DNA of 20,943 nt from JBDSGC01 sp046594105 (GCA_046594105.1 JBKJQB010000121.1:1-20943); one strand, 5' to 3'; shown: positions 1 to 7,204, counted from the stretch's first letter. Notes: generated from the sequence alone by a model not told the origin. Made by a program: numbers and translations.

Positions 1-33
1 CTGAACACGCGTCGCGCAAGCGCAACGTGCACT

Positions 34-54
34 TTTCTGGTTTCTGGTTTCTGG
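34..54. repeat. Three tandem copies of a 7-bp unit
   Basis: TTTCTGG occurs three times head to tail immediately downstream of the plsX stop codon. It is a perfect short tandem repeat in a non-coding gap. No hairpin or terminator is visible here, and its function is unknown. Confidence 0.75.
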
Positions 55-56
55 TT

Positions 57-1091
57 TTAACTCCCGGCCAGCGCGGCGCTCTCGCGCTCGCGCTTGTGCA
101 GATCGACGATCTTGGTCTGGATCTTCTCGTCGATGCGGTTGATGGCGAACTCGCGAGCCACCCGGATGGCGTTCTTGATCGCCTTGGCGTTGGAGCGGCC
201 GTGGCAGACGATGCAGCCGCCCTTCACTCCCAGCAGCGGAGCGCCGCCGTATTCGGAGTAGTCCATGCGCTTTTTCAACCCGTCGAACGCGCCGCGAGCC
301 AGCAATCCGCCGATCTTCCGGCGCAACGAGCGGGTCATCTCTTCGCGGATGGTTTTGCTGACCATCTCACCGAGGGCCTCCGACGCTTTGAGTACGACGT
401 TGCCGGTGAAGCCATCGCAGACCACCACGTCGGCGTTGCCGTTGTATACATCCCGGCCTTCCGCGTTTCCGATGAAGTTCAATCCGGTCTCTTCCAGGAC
501 GCGGTAGGTTTCTTTGGTCAGATCGTTGCCCTTGCCTTCTTCCTCACCGACCGAGAGCAGACCGACACGCGGATGTTCGATGCCGAACAGCATCTGTGCG
601 TAGAAGTGTCCCATCACCGCGAACTCGCGAAGGTGGTGCGGCTTGGTCTCCACGTTGGCGCCCACATCCAGGAGCAGCGTGTGCCCCCTGGCGCTGGGAA
701 GGATTGCCGCGAGGGCCGGCCGGCTGACTCCCTCGATCATCCCCATCACCGCGCGGGCGGAGGTCCAGGTGGCGCCGGTGTTGCCGGCGGACACGAAGGC
801 ATCCGCGCGATCCTCGGCCACGAGGTTGGCGCAGACACGGATCGAAGAATTGCGCTTCTTGCGCAGCGGTGCGAGGGCGGTGTCGTCCATGCCCACCACC
901 TCGCGGGCATCGACCACCGAGACATTCGCAGGGACCGCCTTCGACCCCAGCTCGCGCCGGATGACCTCTTCCTGTCCGACCAGGATGATGGCCACCGGAT
1001 ACTCAGCCGCCGCGAGCAGCGCACCGCGCACGGTCTCGCCAGGCGCGTGGTCTCCGCCCATCGCGTCCAGGGCGATGCGTACATCGGTCAT
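57..1091 (-). CDS. plsX: Phosphate acyltransferase PlsX
   Basis: The 344-residue protein matches PlsX, which converts acyl-ACP and phosphate into acyl-phosphate, the acyl donor used by PlsY at the start of phospholipid synthesis. The family signature DAMGGDHAP is at residues 9-17 and the conserved SAGNTGA segment is near residue 101. Further conserved blocks are LLDVGAN, VGLLSVGEEEGKG and CDGFTGNVVLK, and length is normal for the family. It lies 24 bases after rpmF on the same strand, in the widespread yceD-rpmF-plsX order that links ribosome and membrane synthesis. It is probably co-transcribed with those genes. The next gene of such operons (often fabH) would lie left of the window. No Shine-Dalgarno sequence is obvious before the ATG. 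Confidence 0.97.
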   Translation of the reverse strand: MTDVRIALDAMGGDHAPGETVRGALLAAAEYPVAIILVGQEEVIRRELGSKAVPANVSVVDAREVVGMDDTALAPLRKKRNSSIRVCANLVAEDRADAFVSAGNTGATWTSARAVMGMIEGVSRPALAAILPSARGHTLLLDVGANVETKPHHLREFAVMGHFYAQMLFGIEHPRVGLLSVGEEEGKGNDLTKETYRVLEETGLNFIGNAEGRDVYNGNADVVVCDGFTGNVVLKASEALGEMVSKTIREEMTRSLRRKIGGLLARGAFDGLKKRMDYSEYGGAPLLGVKGGCIVCHGRSNAKAIKNAIRVAREFAINRIDEKIQTKIVDLHKRERESAALAGS

Positions 1092-1115
1092 CGAACGGTG
1101 GGAACGCGCCCCGAA

Positions 1116-1301
1116 CTACAGAGCGCCCTTGACGGCGAGGACTTCGCGGCCCTTGTAGAAGCCGCACTTCGGGCAGACCCGATGAGGCATCTTGGCCTCG
1201 TGGCACTGGGGGCAGGTGGAGAGGGACTTCGGCTCGAGGAAATCGTGCGCGCGACGGGTGCGCGTCCTCTGCTTCGAGTGTCTCCGTTTTGGATTCGGCA
1301 T
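1116..1301 (-). CDS. rpmF: 50S ribosomal protein L32
   Basis: This 61-residue basic protein is bacterial L32. It has the N-terminal MPNPKRRHSK stretch, which binds rRNA, and a four-cysteine zinc ribbon (C30, C33, C43, C46), so it is the zinc-binding form. The start is well supported: AAGGAG lies on the minus strand at 1308-1313, six bases before the ATG. It sits between yceD and plsX in their usual order. The presence of a good Shine-Dalgarno here contrasts with the genes at transcription-unit starts in this window, which lack one. Confidence 0.97.
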   Translation of the reverse strand: MPNPKRRHSKQRTRTRRAHDFLEPKSLSTCPQCHEAKMPHRVCPKCGFYKGREVLAVKGAL

Positions 1302-1382
1302 TGTTGACTCCTTCAGATCAATTCGCGAGCCGGAGCAGGAATCGGATCGTGACCCGTCCCCGCTTCTGAACCCGCAGGTTTC

Positions 1383-1949
1383 TTAAACGTCTTGCTTCTT
1401 CGCCAGCTGTTCCCGGATGCCAGCCAGCGCGCCCCACCGCTCGTCCCGCAGCCCGCCCTCGCAGGTGCAATGCTCGCGATTGCGATTGGCGCCACAGGTC
1501 GGACAGAGACCAACACAATTGTCATCACACAACGGCTTCATGGGGATCGTAAGCTGAATCTGCTCCGAGGCCAGATGCCGCAGCGGGATCGACCGCTCCG
1601 TGTAGAACTCGATGTCGAGCTCCTCAGGAGAGATCTCCACCTCTTCAATCTCCTCGGAGACTTCGGGGCGGGGGCGGAATCTTAGATGAAAGATCGAGGC
1701 ATTCGCAAACGGGTACGGTTCCACGCATCGCGCGCAGGTCAGGTCGGCCGTGAATCGGGCGCTTCCTTCGACCACGTATTCGCCCGGCAGATTGCCTTTT
1801 TGCGCCTTCGCATCGAGGGTGATCGGGCCCAGCGCGACCACTTCCTCCCGGCCGAGCTCATCCAGAGGAAAATCCAGCGTGGCCGCATAGGTCTGCGGAC
1901 CGTTCCGGTCGATGTCGTCGAAAACGATGAAGTCCTGATGAGCCAGCAT
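1383..1949 (-). CDS. yceD: YceD/DUF177 family protein
   Basis: The 188-residue protein belongs to the YceD (DUF177) family, which is nearly always encoded just upstream of rpmF. The family has been linked to 23S rRNA metabolism. The sequence shows two cysteine clusters typical of the family: C72xxC75 and a C-terminal set (C141, C145, C149, C152, C161, C163) that probably binds metal. The middle is acidic (residues about 97-115). It starts 36 bases after the stop of the membrane-anchored unknown gene and is followed after 81 bases by rpmF. Family and position agree, so the assignment is firm although the biochemical role is not. Confidence 0.9.
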   Translation of the reverse strand: MLAHQDFIVFDDIDRNGPQTYAATLDFPLDELGREEVVALGPITLDAKAQKGNLPGEYVVEGSARFTADLTCARCVEPYPFANASIFHLRFRPRPEVSEEIEEVEISPEELDIEFYTERSIPLRHLASEQIQLTIPMKPLCDDNCVGLCPTCGANRNREHCTCEGGLRDERWGALAGIREQLAKKQDV

Positions 1950-1985
1950 GATGCGTTCGAGGCTGTAACTCTGCCCGCCGGACTT

Positions 1986-3230
1986 CTATTTCGAGGTGAT
2001 CCGCACCCGCAATTCTTCGCCGGAAGGGTCTTCCAGGTCGGTGGCGTCGATGGCCGAAGCGCTCCCCAGGACCCCGATCCAGCGGTTCAGATCCCTGGCC
2101 GAACGGAACAGCCTCGGCGAAGCGATTCGCAATCCCACGTTTCCGTTCAACTGCTCAAGGACGGGGACCAGCCGAACGGGGTCGGCGTGAATGGACCAGC
2201 GGCCGACGGGCCACGGCCCTGTTGCGAATGCATCCTTCTGATAGACATCGAGGCTGCGATCGAAGGAGAGAAGGAGCTGACCGTCTTTCTCCGCGGTCTT
2301 CGCCTCGATGCCGATGGCCCTTCCGCCGCTCAGAGCGCCGGTGAGCGAAGCGAGGCTGGCCCGCCGCGCGTCGTCGGCAGGCACTGAGATGACACCTAGC
2401 GGACGCGGGAGGAGCTTTCGGGAGTCAACGTCGTAGATGGCGATGGAACCTCCGTTCTCGAGCAGGGAGGAAACGCGAGCGCCGAACAGGCGGTTGAGAT
2501 CTTCGACCATGCGCGGCACCGTCGCGAACGTGACGCTGAGCATCGCTCCCTGCGCATAGCGGGAGGCGGCCGGCAGTTGCCGGTCATCATGAGAACCCTC
2601 CAGTGCTGCGCGAGAGACGAGATCGATCTGCGCCGCCGTGAGGGTGAGGGAGGTAACCGCCGGACGTGCCATCGGCGGAAACGCGCCTCGCGAAGATCGG
2701 CGTTGAACGATCCAGGCCTGCCCGGCCGGCAGTCTCGCCGCGAGACCAAATATGGTCGACAGTTCGCCTGGATCGATGGGCGGTTCGGACGAGGCATTGA
2801 TGAGAACCGTCCCTCCCATGTCCCCGCCGATCATCAAGGAAAGCCTCACCACCATGGCGCGCAGAGGATCGAGCCGGAGCAGGTAGCGATTGCCCCCTTC
2901 CCCTCGCCATGCCAGCAGATCGGCGCCTCCCAGCATCCAGGGCGCGGGAAGCCTCTGCTTCGTCTCCCACGACTGGAGGGCCTCTCGAGTGATCGGATTG
3001 GCGCGCATGGTGGCCTGCAAGGTGGCCACATCCGGGACGAATGCGAAGGCTTCCGCCGTGGCCGGAACCTGGCCTACGAAGGATTGCTGGGCTGCGGTGA
3101 GCGGAAACTTCAACCCGGCGCTCGTTGCCGGCGTCGAGAAGAGCAGATAGAGACCCACACCGCCGACGACGGCGATGAGGATGAGCAGAATGATGACGGT
3201 TGTCTTCATGGTGATCAGGCGTGCCGGCAT
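1986..3230 (-). CDS. Membrane-anchored protein of unknown function
   Basis: I do not recognise a family with certainty. One hydrophobic segment lies close to the N-terminus (around MKTTVIILLILIAVVGGVG), followed by a Thr/Pro/Ala-rich linker and a soluble domain of about 360 residues. This suggests a single-pass inner-membrane protein with an extracytoplasmic domain. The FAFVPDVATLQ stretch and later repeated alpha/beta character are loosely reminiscent of DUF3352-like proteins, but that is only a resemblance. The open frame extends to a TTG at 3269. More plausible starts are ATG at 3230 or ATG at 3209, the latter placing the Met directly before the membrane segment. No clear Shine-Dalgarno separates these options. 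It is first in the minus-strand run leading to yceD-rpmF-plsX, with a 36-base gap, so it may share their transcript. Confidence 0.75.
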   Translation of the reverse strand: MPARLITMKTTVIILLILIAVVGGVGLYLLFSTPATSAGLKFPLTAAQQSFVGQVPATAEAFAFVPDVATLQATMRANPITREALQSWETKQRLPAPWMLGGADLLAWRGEGGNRYLLRLDPLRAMVVRLSLMIGGDMGGTVLINASSEPPIDPGELSTIFGLAARLPAGQAWIVQRRSSRGAFPPMARPAVTSLTLTAAQIDLVSRAALEGSHDDRQLPAASRYAQGAMLSVTFATVPRMVEDLNRLFGARVSSLLENGGSIAIYDVDSRKLLPRPLGVISVPADDARRASLASLTGALSGGRAIGIEAKTAEKDGQLLLSFDRSLDVYQKDAFATGPWPVGRWSIHADPVRLVPVLEQLNGNVGLRIASPRLFRSARDLNRWIGVLGSASAIDATDLEDPSGEELRVRITSK

Positions 3231-3351
3231 GGTCGCCAGACCCAGCCGTGAACGATTGCGTGCGAACAATGAATCGAGAATCTCAGCGAACGGCTCCCGT
3301 CAGTGGGTGTTTTTCCATGGATCCTGCGCAGGGTTGACCCTCCCGGGGAAC

Positions 3352-3360
3352 TGCTACGAT
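3352..3360 (+). promoter_or_regulatory. Extended -10 promoter before first glycosyltransferase
   Basis: TGCTACGAT is an extended -10 element whose last base is 9 bases before the ATG at 3370. A TTGACC lies 15 bases upstream of the hexamer. Predicted transcription would start about 3 bases before the ATG, so the mRNA would be nearly leaderless. This is inferred from sequence only. Confidence 0.45.
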
Positions 3361-3369
3361 TCGGGCCCG

Positions 3370-4578
3370 ATGCGCGTGCTCTCCCTCCTCGTTCACACTC
3401 TAGGCCATGCGCTGCTCGATCGCCTGGGTCGGATGTTCGAGGGAGCATCGCGGCTCGAAAGGCGGGTTCGGATCGGGATCGACATCCGTCCATTCTATGA
3501 ACCGCTGACCGGGATCGGCTGGTACCTCTCCCATCTCATTCACGAGATGGCGAAAGCTCCGGACGTCGAGCTTTTCCTGTTCGGCGACGCGCGGGTGACC
3601 GATCAGGGACCCCGCCTGCACGCCGTGCTGCCACCCAATGTCCGTCTCTGCTGGTTCGATCTGCGCGGGCTGGGCGAAGTCTCCCGCGTCGAACGGGCGG
3701 TGACCGCGGCGGGCTACGTCGCATGGATGAAGCTCATCGGCTGCGATGTCTTCTGGGGCGCGAATTACTTTCTGCCTCGACTGCTGGGAGCGGTCGCGCA
3801 CCGCCGCGTGATCACCGTCCACGATCTGACCTACATCCGTTTCCCCGATCTTCTGCAGCAGGAAACGCTGGAGAATCTGCGACGGCTCATGCTGCGCGAG
3901 GTCGCCGTCGCCGATGCCGTTCTCTGCGTCTCGGAATCGACGCGGCAGGATCTTCTGGGCGCTTATCAGATCGACCCACAGCGCGCCGTGACCGTGCACT
4001 CCGGCTTCGGGACCTCCAGCGACTCGGTCACCCATAACCCGGATCTGCCGCCGCGATACATCCTCTTCGTCAGCACCATTGAGCCGCGCAAGAACCTCAC
4101 GATCCTGCTCGATGCCTTCGAAGGTCTGATCGCCAGAGGGGCCTATGACGGAGAGCTCGTCATCGTCGGCAGGATCGGCTGGAAGTCGGAAGGGATCGTC
4201 CGGCGTCTTCGTGCGCCAGGAATCCGGCACCTCGATTACCTCCCCTCTTCTGAGCTCAGCGCGGTTTATCGGCAGGCCGAGGTTTTTGTCTTCCCGTCGA
4301 TCTACGAAGGGTTCGGGTTCCCGCTGCTCGAGGCGATGGCCGCTGGCGTGCCTTCGATCGCGGCGCGATCCTCTTCGCTGCCGGAAGTCGGCGGCGACGC
4401 CGCTCTCTATTTCGATCCAGCCGACGCGCGCGAGCTGGAACATCTCCTCGATGGTCTTCTTCACGACGCCCCGCTGCGCCGCGACCTCGCCGCGCGCGGC
4501 CCACAGCGCGCTGCGGAGTTTCGCTGGGACGAGGCGGCGGAGAAGACGCTGGCCGTCCTGCGCAAGGCCGCACAGTAG
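3370..4578 (+). CDS. Family-4 glycosyltransferase (GT-B fold), copy 1
   Basis: The 402-residue protein is a GT4-type glycosyltransferase that would transfer a sugar from a nucleotide-sugar donor to a cell-surface glycan or lipid acceptor; the exact sugars cannot be told. The N-terminal domain has the glycine-rich entry RIGIDIRPFY...GIGWYL and the inter-domain VTVHDLTYIR segment. The C-terminal donor-binding domain has FVSTIEPRKN and the E-x7-E motif in YEGFGFPLLEAMAAG. The frame stays open upstream to 3175, but ATG 3370 is chosen because a promoter-like element ends 9 bases before it. That start leaves a roughly 34-residue extension absent from the two neighbours. ATG 3433 in the same frame would shorten it. 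It is the first of three related genes on this strand. Confidence 0.88.
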   Translation: MRVLSLLVHTLGHALLDRLGRMFEGASRLERRVRIGIDIRPFYEPLTGIGWYLSHLIHEMAKAPDVELFLFGDARVTDQGPRLHAVLPPNVRLCWFDLRGLGEVSRVERAVTAAGYVAWMKLIGCDVFWGANYFLPRLLGAVAHRRVITVHDLTYIRFPDLLQQETLENLRRLMLREVAVADAVLCVSESTRQDLLGAYQIDPQRAVTVHSGFGTSSDSVTHNPDLPPRYILFVSTIEPRKNLTILLDAFEGLIARGAYDGELVIVGRIGWKSEGIVRRLRAPGIRHLDYLPSSELSAVYRQAEVFVFPSIYEGFGFPLLEAMAAGVPSIAARSSSLPEVGGDAALYFDPADARELEHLLDGLLHDAPLRRDLAARGPQRAAEFRWDEAAEKTLAVLRKAAQ

Positions 4579-4610
4579 CTTCAGGCACGACGGGAAGCGC
4601 TCACGCCCCG

Positions 4611-4616
4611 TACACT
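4611..4616 (+). promoter_or_regulatory. -10 hexamer before second glycosyltransferase
   Basis: TACACT ends 7 bases before the GTG at 4624, in the 45-base gap after the first glycosyltransferase. No Shine-Dalgarno is present. The arrangement predicts a leaderless transcript beginning at or next to the GTG. Confidence 0.45.
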
Positions 4617-4623
4617 GGCGCAC

Positions 4624-4830
4624 GTGCAGCTTCCCGTCGTCATCGATGGCCGTCCGCTGGTGGGCAACCGCACCGGCATCGGCGTGCACACCGCCGAGAT
4701 TGCCGCGCGCCTCTCGGTCCAGCCGGCGCCATTGATTGCATCCCACGCCCCCATCGAGAATCGCCAGGGCATCGACCACTGCCGCTTCCAGGTCGATCCC
4801 ATGCCGTTCGGAGTGCTGTGGCAACAGTGA
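4624..4830 (+). pseudogene. Family-4 glycosyltransferase copy 2, N-terminal part before a frameshift
   Basis: These 68 residues are the N-terminus of a GT4 glycosyltransferase: VVIDGRPLVGNRTGIGVHTAEI aligns with the starts of the genes on both sides. The frame ends at a TGA at 4828-4830, after ...FGVLWQQ. The rest of the enzyme continues in the +1 frame from 4818. Adding one base near 4827-4830 would join the parts into a 340-residue protein, matching the 339 residues of the next glycosyltransferase. The simplest reading is a one-base deletion, either a real mutation or a sequencing/assembly error. Start is GTG 4624, with a -10-like hexamer 7 bases upstream. Confidence 0.8.
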
Positions 4831-5645
4831 CCCTTCCCCGCATTGCGCGGGAGGGTGTGCTGTGGGCGCCGCACGGGACCCTACCCGTCGCCCTGAAGAT
4901 CCCTGCCGTGGCCACGATTCACGATTTCACTTCGCTGACCATGCCGGGCAGGCATCGCCTGAAGACCATTCTCTCCTTCAACTCCATGATCGGCCTCAGC
5001 CTGCAGCGAGCCACCCGTATCGCCGCGGTGTCGCGCGCAGTCGCTGAGGAAGCGATGCGCTGGTTCGGCGTCCCCTCTTCGCGGATCGACATCGTGCCCA
5101 ACGGCGTCGACGACTTCTTCTCCCCGGCGCCCGAGCGGCTCGAGGAAGACTTCATCCTCTACGCCGGGACGGTCGAGCCGAGGAAAGGGCTCGACGACCT
5201 CATAGCCGTCTGGAGCTCGCTGCCCTCGCCCAGGCCGGCGCTGGTGGTCTGTGGCGATCCCGGCTGGCGGGTGTCGTTGCCGGTGGGCGTCGAGGCAATC
5301 GGCTACGTCTCCCGCGAACGGCTGCGCGATCTCTATCGTCGTGCGCGCCTCTTCGTCTACCCATCGCGCTACGAAGGATTCGGCATCCCGCCGCTGGAGG
5401 CGATGGCGTGCGGAGCGCCGGTGATCGCCACACGAACGGGAGCAATCCCTGAGTATGCCGAGGGCGTGGCCCTGCTGGTTCCCCCGTCTGACCGTACGGC
5501 CCTGCGCGAGGCCATGGTGCGATTGCTGGGCAGCGCCGCTTTGAGAAATGAGCTGGGGGCCCGCGGTCCGGAGCGCGCGCGACGTTACAACTGGTTGGCA
5601 AGCGCGGAGCGAATGACCGAGCTTCTTCGCGAGGCTGCGCGATGA
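4818..5645 (+). CDS. Family-4 glycosyltransferase copy 2, main part after the frameshift
   Basis: This 275-residue frame holds the rest of the second GT4 glycosyltransferase. It has the VATIHDFTSL segment, the C-terminal domain entry ILYAGTVEPRKG, and the E-x7-E motif in YEGFGIPPLEAMACG. Alone it lacks the first beta strand and glycine loop of the acceptor-side domain, which lie in the preceding frame (4624-4830). The GTG at 4818 overlaps the end of that frame by 13 bases and could in principle restart translation, but the homology runs across the junction. That favours a frameshifted single gene over two proteins. Its TGA overlaps the ATG of the third glycosyltransferase (ATGA). Confidence 0.85.
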   Translation: MATVTLPRIAREGVLWAPHGTLPVALKIPAVATIHDFTSLTMPGRHRLKTILSFNSMIGLSLQRATRIAAVSRAVAEEAMRWFGVPSSRIDIVPNGVDDFFSPAPERLEEDFILYAGTVEPRKGLDDLIAVWSSLPSPRPALVVCGDPGWRVSLPVGVEAIGYVSRERLRDLYRRARLFVYPSRYEGFGIPPLEAMACGAPVIATRTGAIPEYAEGVALLVPPSDRTALREAMVRLLGSAALRNELGARGPERARRYNWLASAERMTELLREAAR

Positions 5646-6661
5646 GGGTGGGAATCGACGGCCGGAAGATCGAGGACTTCGGGATTGGGACTTACATCCG
5701 AGGATTGCTCGGCGGGTTGGCAGATCTGCGGGGGGAGGAAGAATACGTGGTCATCGCACCGCGGGGGGCGCGCGCCTCGATTCCCGCAGAGTTCGAGCAT
5801 CTGGTGGCGGATGCTCCCCACTACTCACTCCGCGAACTGGTTGCGTTCGGGCGTGTGGTGGACGCCGCGCGGCTCGACCTTTTCCATGCGCCGCATTACG
5901 TCGTCCCCTTTCTCTCCACCCCGTTCGTGGTGACGGTCCACGATCTGATTCATCTCCGGGACCGGCGACCGCTGGCCCGGCGGTACGCCCGATGGATGAT
6001 CGGCCGGGCAGTGCGATCCAGTCGCCGGGTGATGACGGTCAGCCAGGCGGTCCGGCAGGAGATTCTCTCGACCTTCGGCGGTCCGAGTGAGCATGTGCTG
6101 ATCACGCCCAATGCGCCCGGCGCCGCCTTCACGCCGCAAGGGCCGCGAGCCTCGGGTCGCTATTTTCTTTACGCGGGGAACGACAAACCGCACAAGAACG
6201 TGGGCATGCTGGTGGAGGCGTTCGAGGGAGCAAGGCGCGGCGATGCGCAGCTTGTTCTGGTCGGCGCCCCCTTCGAACGCTACGGAGAACGGGCCGGCGT
6301 GATCCTGCCGGGCTTCGTCAGCGAAGCGGAACTGGCCGCGCTGTATCGCGGTGCGATCGCGGTGGTCGTCCCCAGCCGGGAAGAGGGATTCGGGTTGCCT
6401 GCGCTGGAGGCCATGGCCTGCGGAGCGCCGGTCATCACCTCGATGGCCCCGGCGCTGATGGAAGTGACCGGCGATGCCGCGCTGCATGCGGAAGGAAGCA
6501 TCCACGGACTGCGCGATGCCCTGGAGAAGATGCTCGGCGATGAAGCCTTGCGCGACGATCTATCCGCGCGCGCTCCGCAGCGAGCGCGCGGATTCACCTG
6601 GCGTGCGAGCGCGCTGGTGGCACGCCACGCATACCTGGCCGCCCATCCCGCGCAGCGCTGA
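5642..6661 (+). CDS. Family-4 glycosyltransferase (GT-B fold), copy 3
   Basis: The 339-residue protein is a third GT4 enzyme of the same subfamily. The N-terminus is MRVGIDGRKIEDFGIGTYIRG, followed by VTVHDLIHLRDRRPL, then FLYAGNDKPHKN at the start of the donor-binding domain. The E-x7-E motif is in EEGFGLPALEAMACG. ATG overlaps the preceding TGA by four bases, so translation is probably coupled, and GAGG lies upstream of the start. With copies 1 and 2 it likely builds one surface polysaccharide or glycolipid by successive sugar additions. That is inferred from clustering; the substrates are not readable. No export, polymerase or flippase gene is adjacent. Confidence 0.9.
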   Translation: MRVGIDGRKIEDFGIGTYIRGLLGGLADLRGEEEYVVIAPRGARASIPAEFEHLVADAPHYSLRELVAFGRVVDAARLDLFHAPHYVVPFLSTPFVVTVHDLIHLRDRRPLARRYARWMIGRAVRSSRRVMTVSQAVRQEILSTFGGPSEHVLITPNAPGAAFTPQGPRASGRYFLYAGNDKPHKNVGMLVEAFEGARRGDAQLVLVGAPFERYGERAGVILPGFVSEAELAALYRGAIAVVVPSREEGFGLPALEAMACGAPVITSMAPALMEVTGDAALHAEGSIHGLRDALEKMLGDEALRDDLSARAPQRARGFTWRASALVARHAYLAAHPAQR

Positions 6662-6760
6662 TTGAAGTCTCACACGCGCCGCGTTTTCGAGCATCGATTT
6701 TCATCGGCGAGGTGTCTTTGGAAACGTGCGCGGAGCGCTCGCTGGTCGGCGCGAGAAATC

Positions 6761-6779
6761 GTGGAACAACGTGGAACAC
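6761..6779. promoter_or_regulatory. Pair of direct repeats, 10-bp phased
   Basis: GTGGAACA occurs twice, at 6761 and 6771, exactly one helical turn apart and about 35-50 bp upstream of the -35 element at 6813. The phasing would suit side-by-side binding of a regulator on one DNA face. No known operator is recognised. The rest of 6662-6800 shows no gene. Confidence 0.3.
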
Positions 6780-6800
6780 CGAGTTCGCATTACGATTTTC

Positions 6801-6829
6801 ATAAACAATTGCTTGACAATATCGTTTAT
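6801..6829. promoter_or_regulatory. Inverted repeat overlapping the -35 element
   Basis: ATAAAC at 6801-6806 and GTTTAT at 6824-6829 form an imperfect inverted repeat (extended partly by AATTG/CAAT) centred on the TTGACA hexamer. A repressor bound here would block the promoter, so an operator is possible. It lies in the most AT-rich part of the window. Confidence 0.35.
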
Positions 6830-6841
6830 TGATCCCATATT
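6813..6841 (+). promoter_or_regulatory. Sigma-70-like promoter of the micropeptide locus
   Basis: A perfect -35 TTGACA (6813-6818) is followed after 17 bases by CATATT (6836-6841) as the -10; ATATTT one base on is an alternative. Transcription would start near 6848. This is the only consensus-quality -35 I find in the window, and unlike the other promoters here it does not abut a start codon. Confidence 0.6.
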
Positions 6842-6847
6842 TACGTT

Positions 6848-6976
6848 CAGTTAAAACGATGACCGCCAAAAACTGGATCGCACGTTCAGTCAATGTTGAA
6901 GGTCGCCGCCCCATCTGTCTTCCCTCGATCCCCCACAACACGAAAGACCGTTTGCCGGATACGTCCGGCGTTTTTT
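6848..6976 (+). ncRNA. Candidate leader RNA or small RNA of about 130 nt
   Basis: Between the predicted start site and the hairpin/U-tract ending at 6976 lies a leader of about 130 bases with no recognised gene. If the hairpin terminates transcription, the product is a free small RNA. If it is conditional, this is an attenuator or riboswitch-like leader for the downstream micropeptide. I do not recognise a known RNA class. A 51-codon frame starting at ATG 6859 and ending at 7014 runs through it, but it resembles no known protein. If that frame were translated, ribosomes would melt the hairpin. Confidence 0.35.
6954..6976 (+). terminator. Hairpin plus six-U tract inside the leader
   Basis: GCCGGA and TCCGGC form a perfect six-pair GC-rich stem with a TACG loop, followed by G and six T. 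This is the shape of an intrinsic terminator. It lies about 106 bases after the predicted start site and 53 bases before the micropeptide ATG, so it would act before the coding region. Confidence 0.65.
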
Positions 6977-7029
6977 GCCAAGTAGGCGCGACCGGGAGGT
7001 CCCGTACGGCATGAAAGGTGGTGAAAAGA

Positions 7030-7098
7030 ATGGCTAGCAAGAAGGCGTCAAAAGGTGCCAAGAAGTCCAGCAGCAAGAAATCTTCGAAGAAGAAGTAA
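7030..7098 (+). CDS. Polybasic 22-residue Lys/Ser micropeptide
   Basis: This short frame encodes 22 residues: 10 Lys, 7 Ser, 3 Ala, 1 Gly and the initiator Met, with no acidic, aromatic or large aliphatic residue. It begins MASKKASKGAKK and ends in three lysines. An AAAGGTGGTG stretch just upstream of the ATG can act as a Shine-Dalgarno sequence. It has its own promoter upstream and a strong terminator 27 bases after its stop, so it is the last gene of an isolated transcription unit. Composition resembles the tails of histone H1-like or other nucleic-acid-binding proteins, suggesting binding to DNA or RNA. That is inference. The peptide is below normal gene-caller limits, which may explain why such genes go unannotated. 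Chance is possible but unlikely given the flanking signals. Confidence 0.6.
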   Translation: MASKKASKGAKKSSSKKSSKKK

Positions 7099-7124
7099 TC
7101 TTCGAAAACCGTTGTGAAGTCACT

Positions 7125-7154
7125 CGGGGGGCCTTCGGGCCTCCCGATTTTTTT
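7125..7154 (+). terminator. Strong intrinsic terminator
   Basis: A nine-pair stem (7125-7133 with 7138-7146, one G-T pair) is capped by a TTCG tetraloop and followed by A and seven T. It closes the micropeptide unit and separates it from the cyclase gene. Confidence 0.9.
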
Positions 7155-7192
7155 GTGGCCATGCTCCGTCCTGCTCCCTCCCGACCAGCACG

Positions 7193-7198
7193 TACAAT
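7193..7198 (+). promoter_or_regulatory. -10 hexamer before the cyclase gene
   Basis: TACAAT ends 6 bases before GTG 7205, with no Shine-Dalgarno and no strong -35. The preceding gene is closed by a terminator, so a promoter is needed here. The spacing predicts a leaderless mRNA. Confidence 0.5.
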
Positions 7199-7204
7199 CC
7201 CCAG

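Noticed and set aside
27..1307. 426-codon plus-strand frame opposite plsX and rpmF
   Set aside because: It is a shadow of two firmly identified minus-strand genes in GC-rich DNA; its product resembles nothing.
3400..4824. 474-codon minus-strand frame opposite the first glycosyltransferase
   Set aside because: The sense strand has clear GT4 motifs; the antisense frame arises from codon bias.
6662..6800. tRNA or other structured RNA gene after the third glycosyltransferase
   Set aside because: No cloverleaf, T-loop GTTCNANNC pattern or CCA end was found.
6859..7014. 51-codon plus-strand frame in the leader
   Set aside because: It has no recognised homology and runs through the hairpin; kept only as a possibility in the leader RNA entry.
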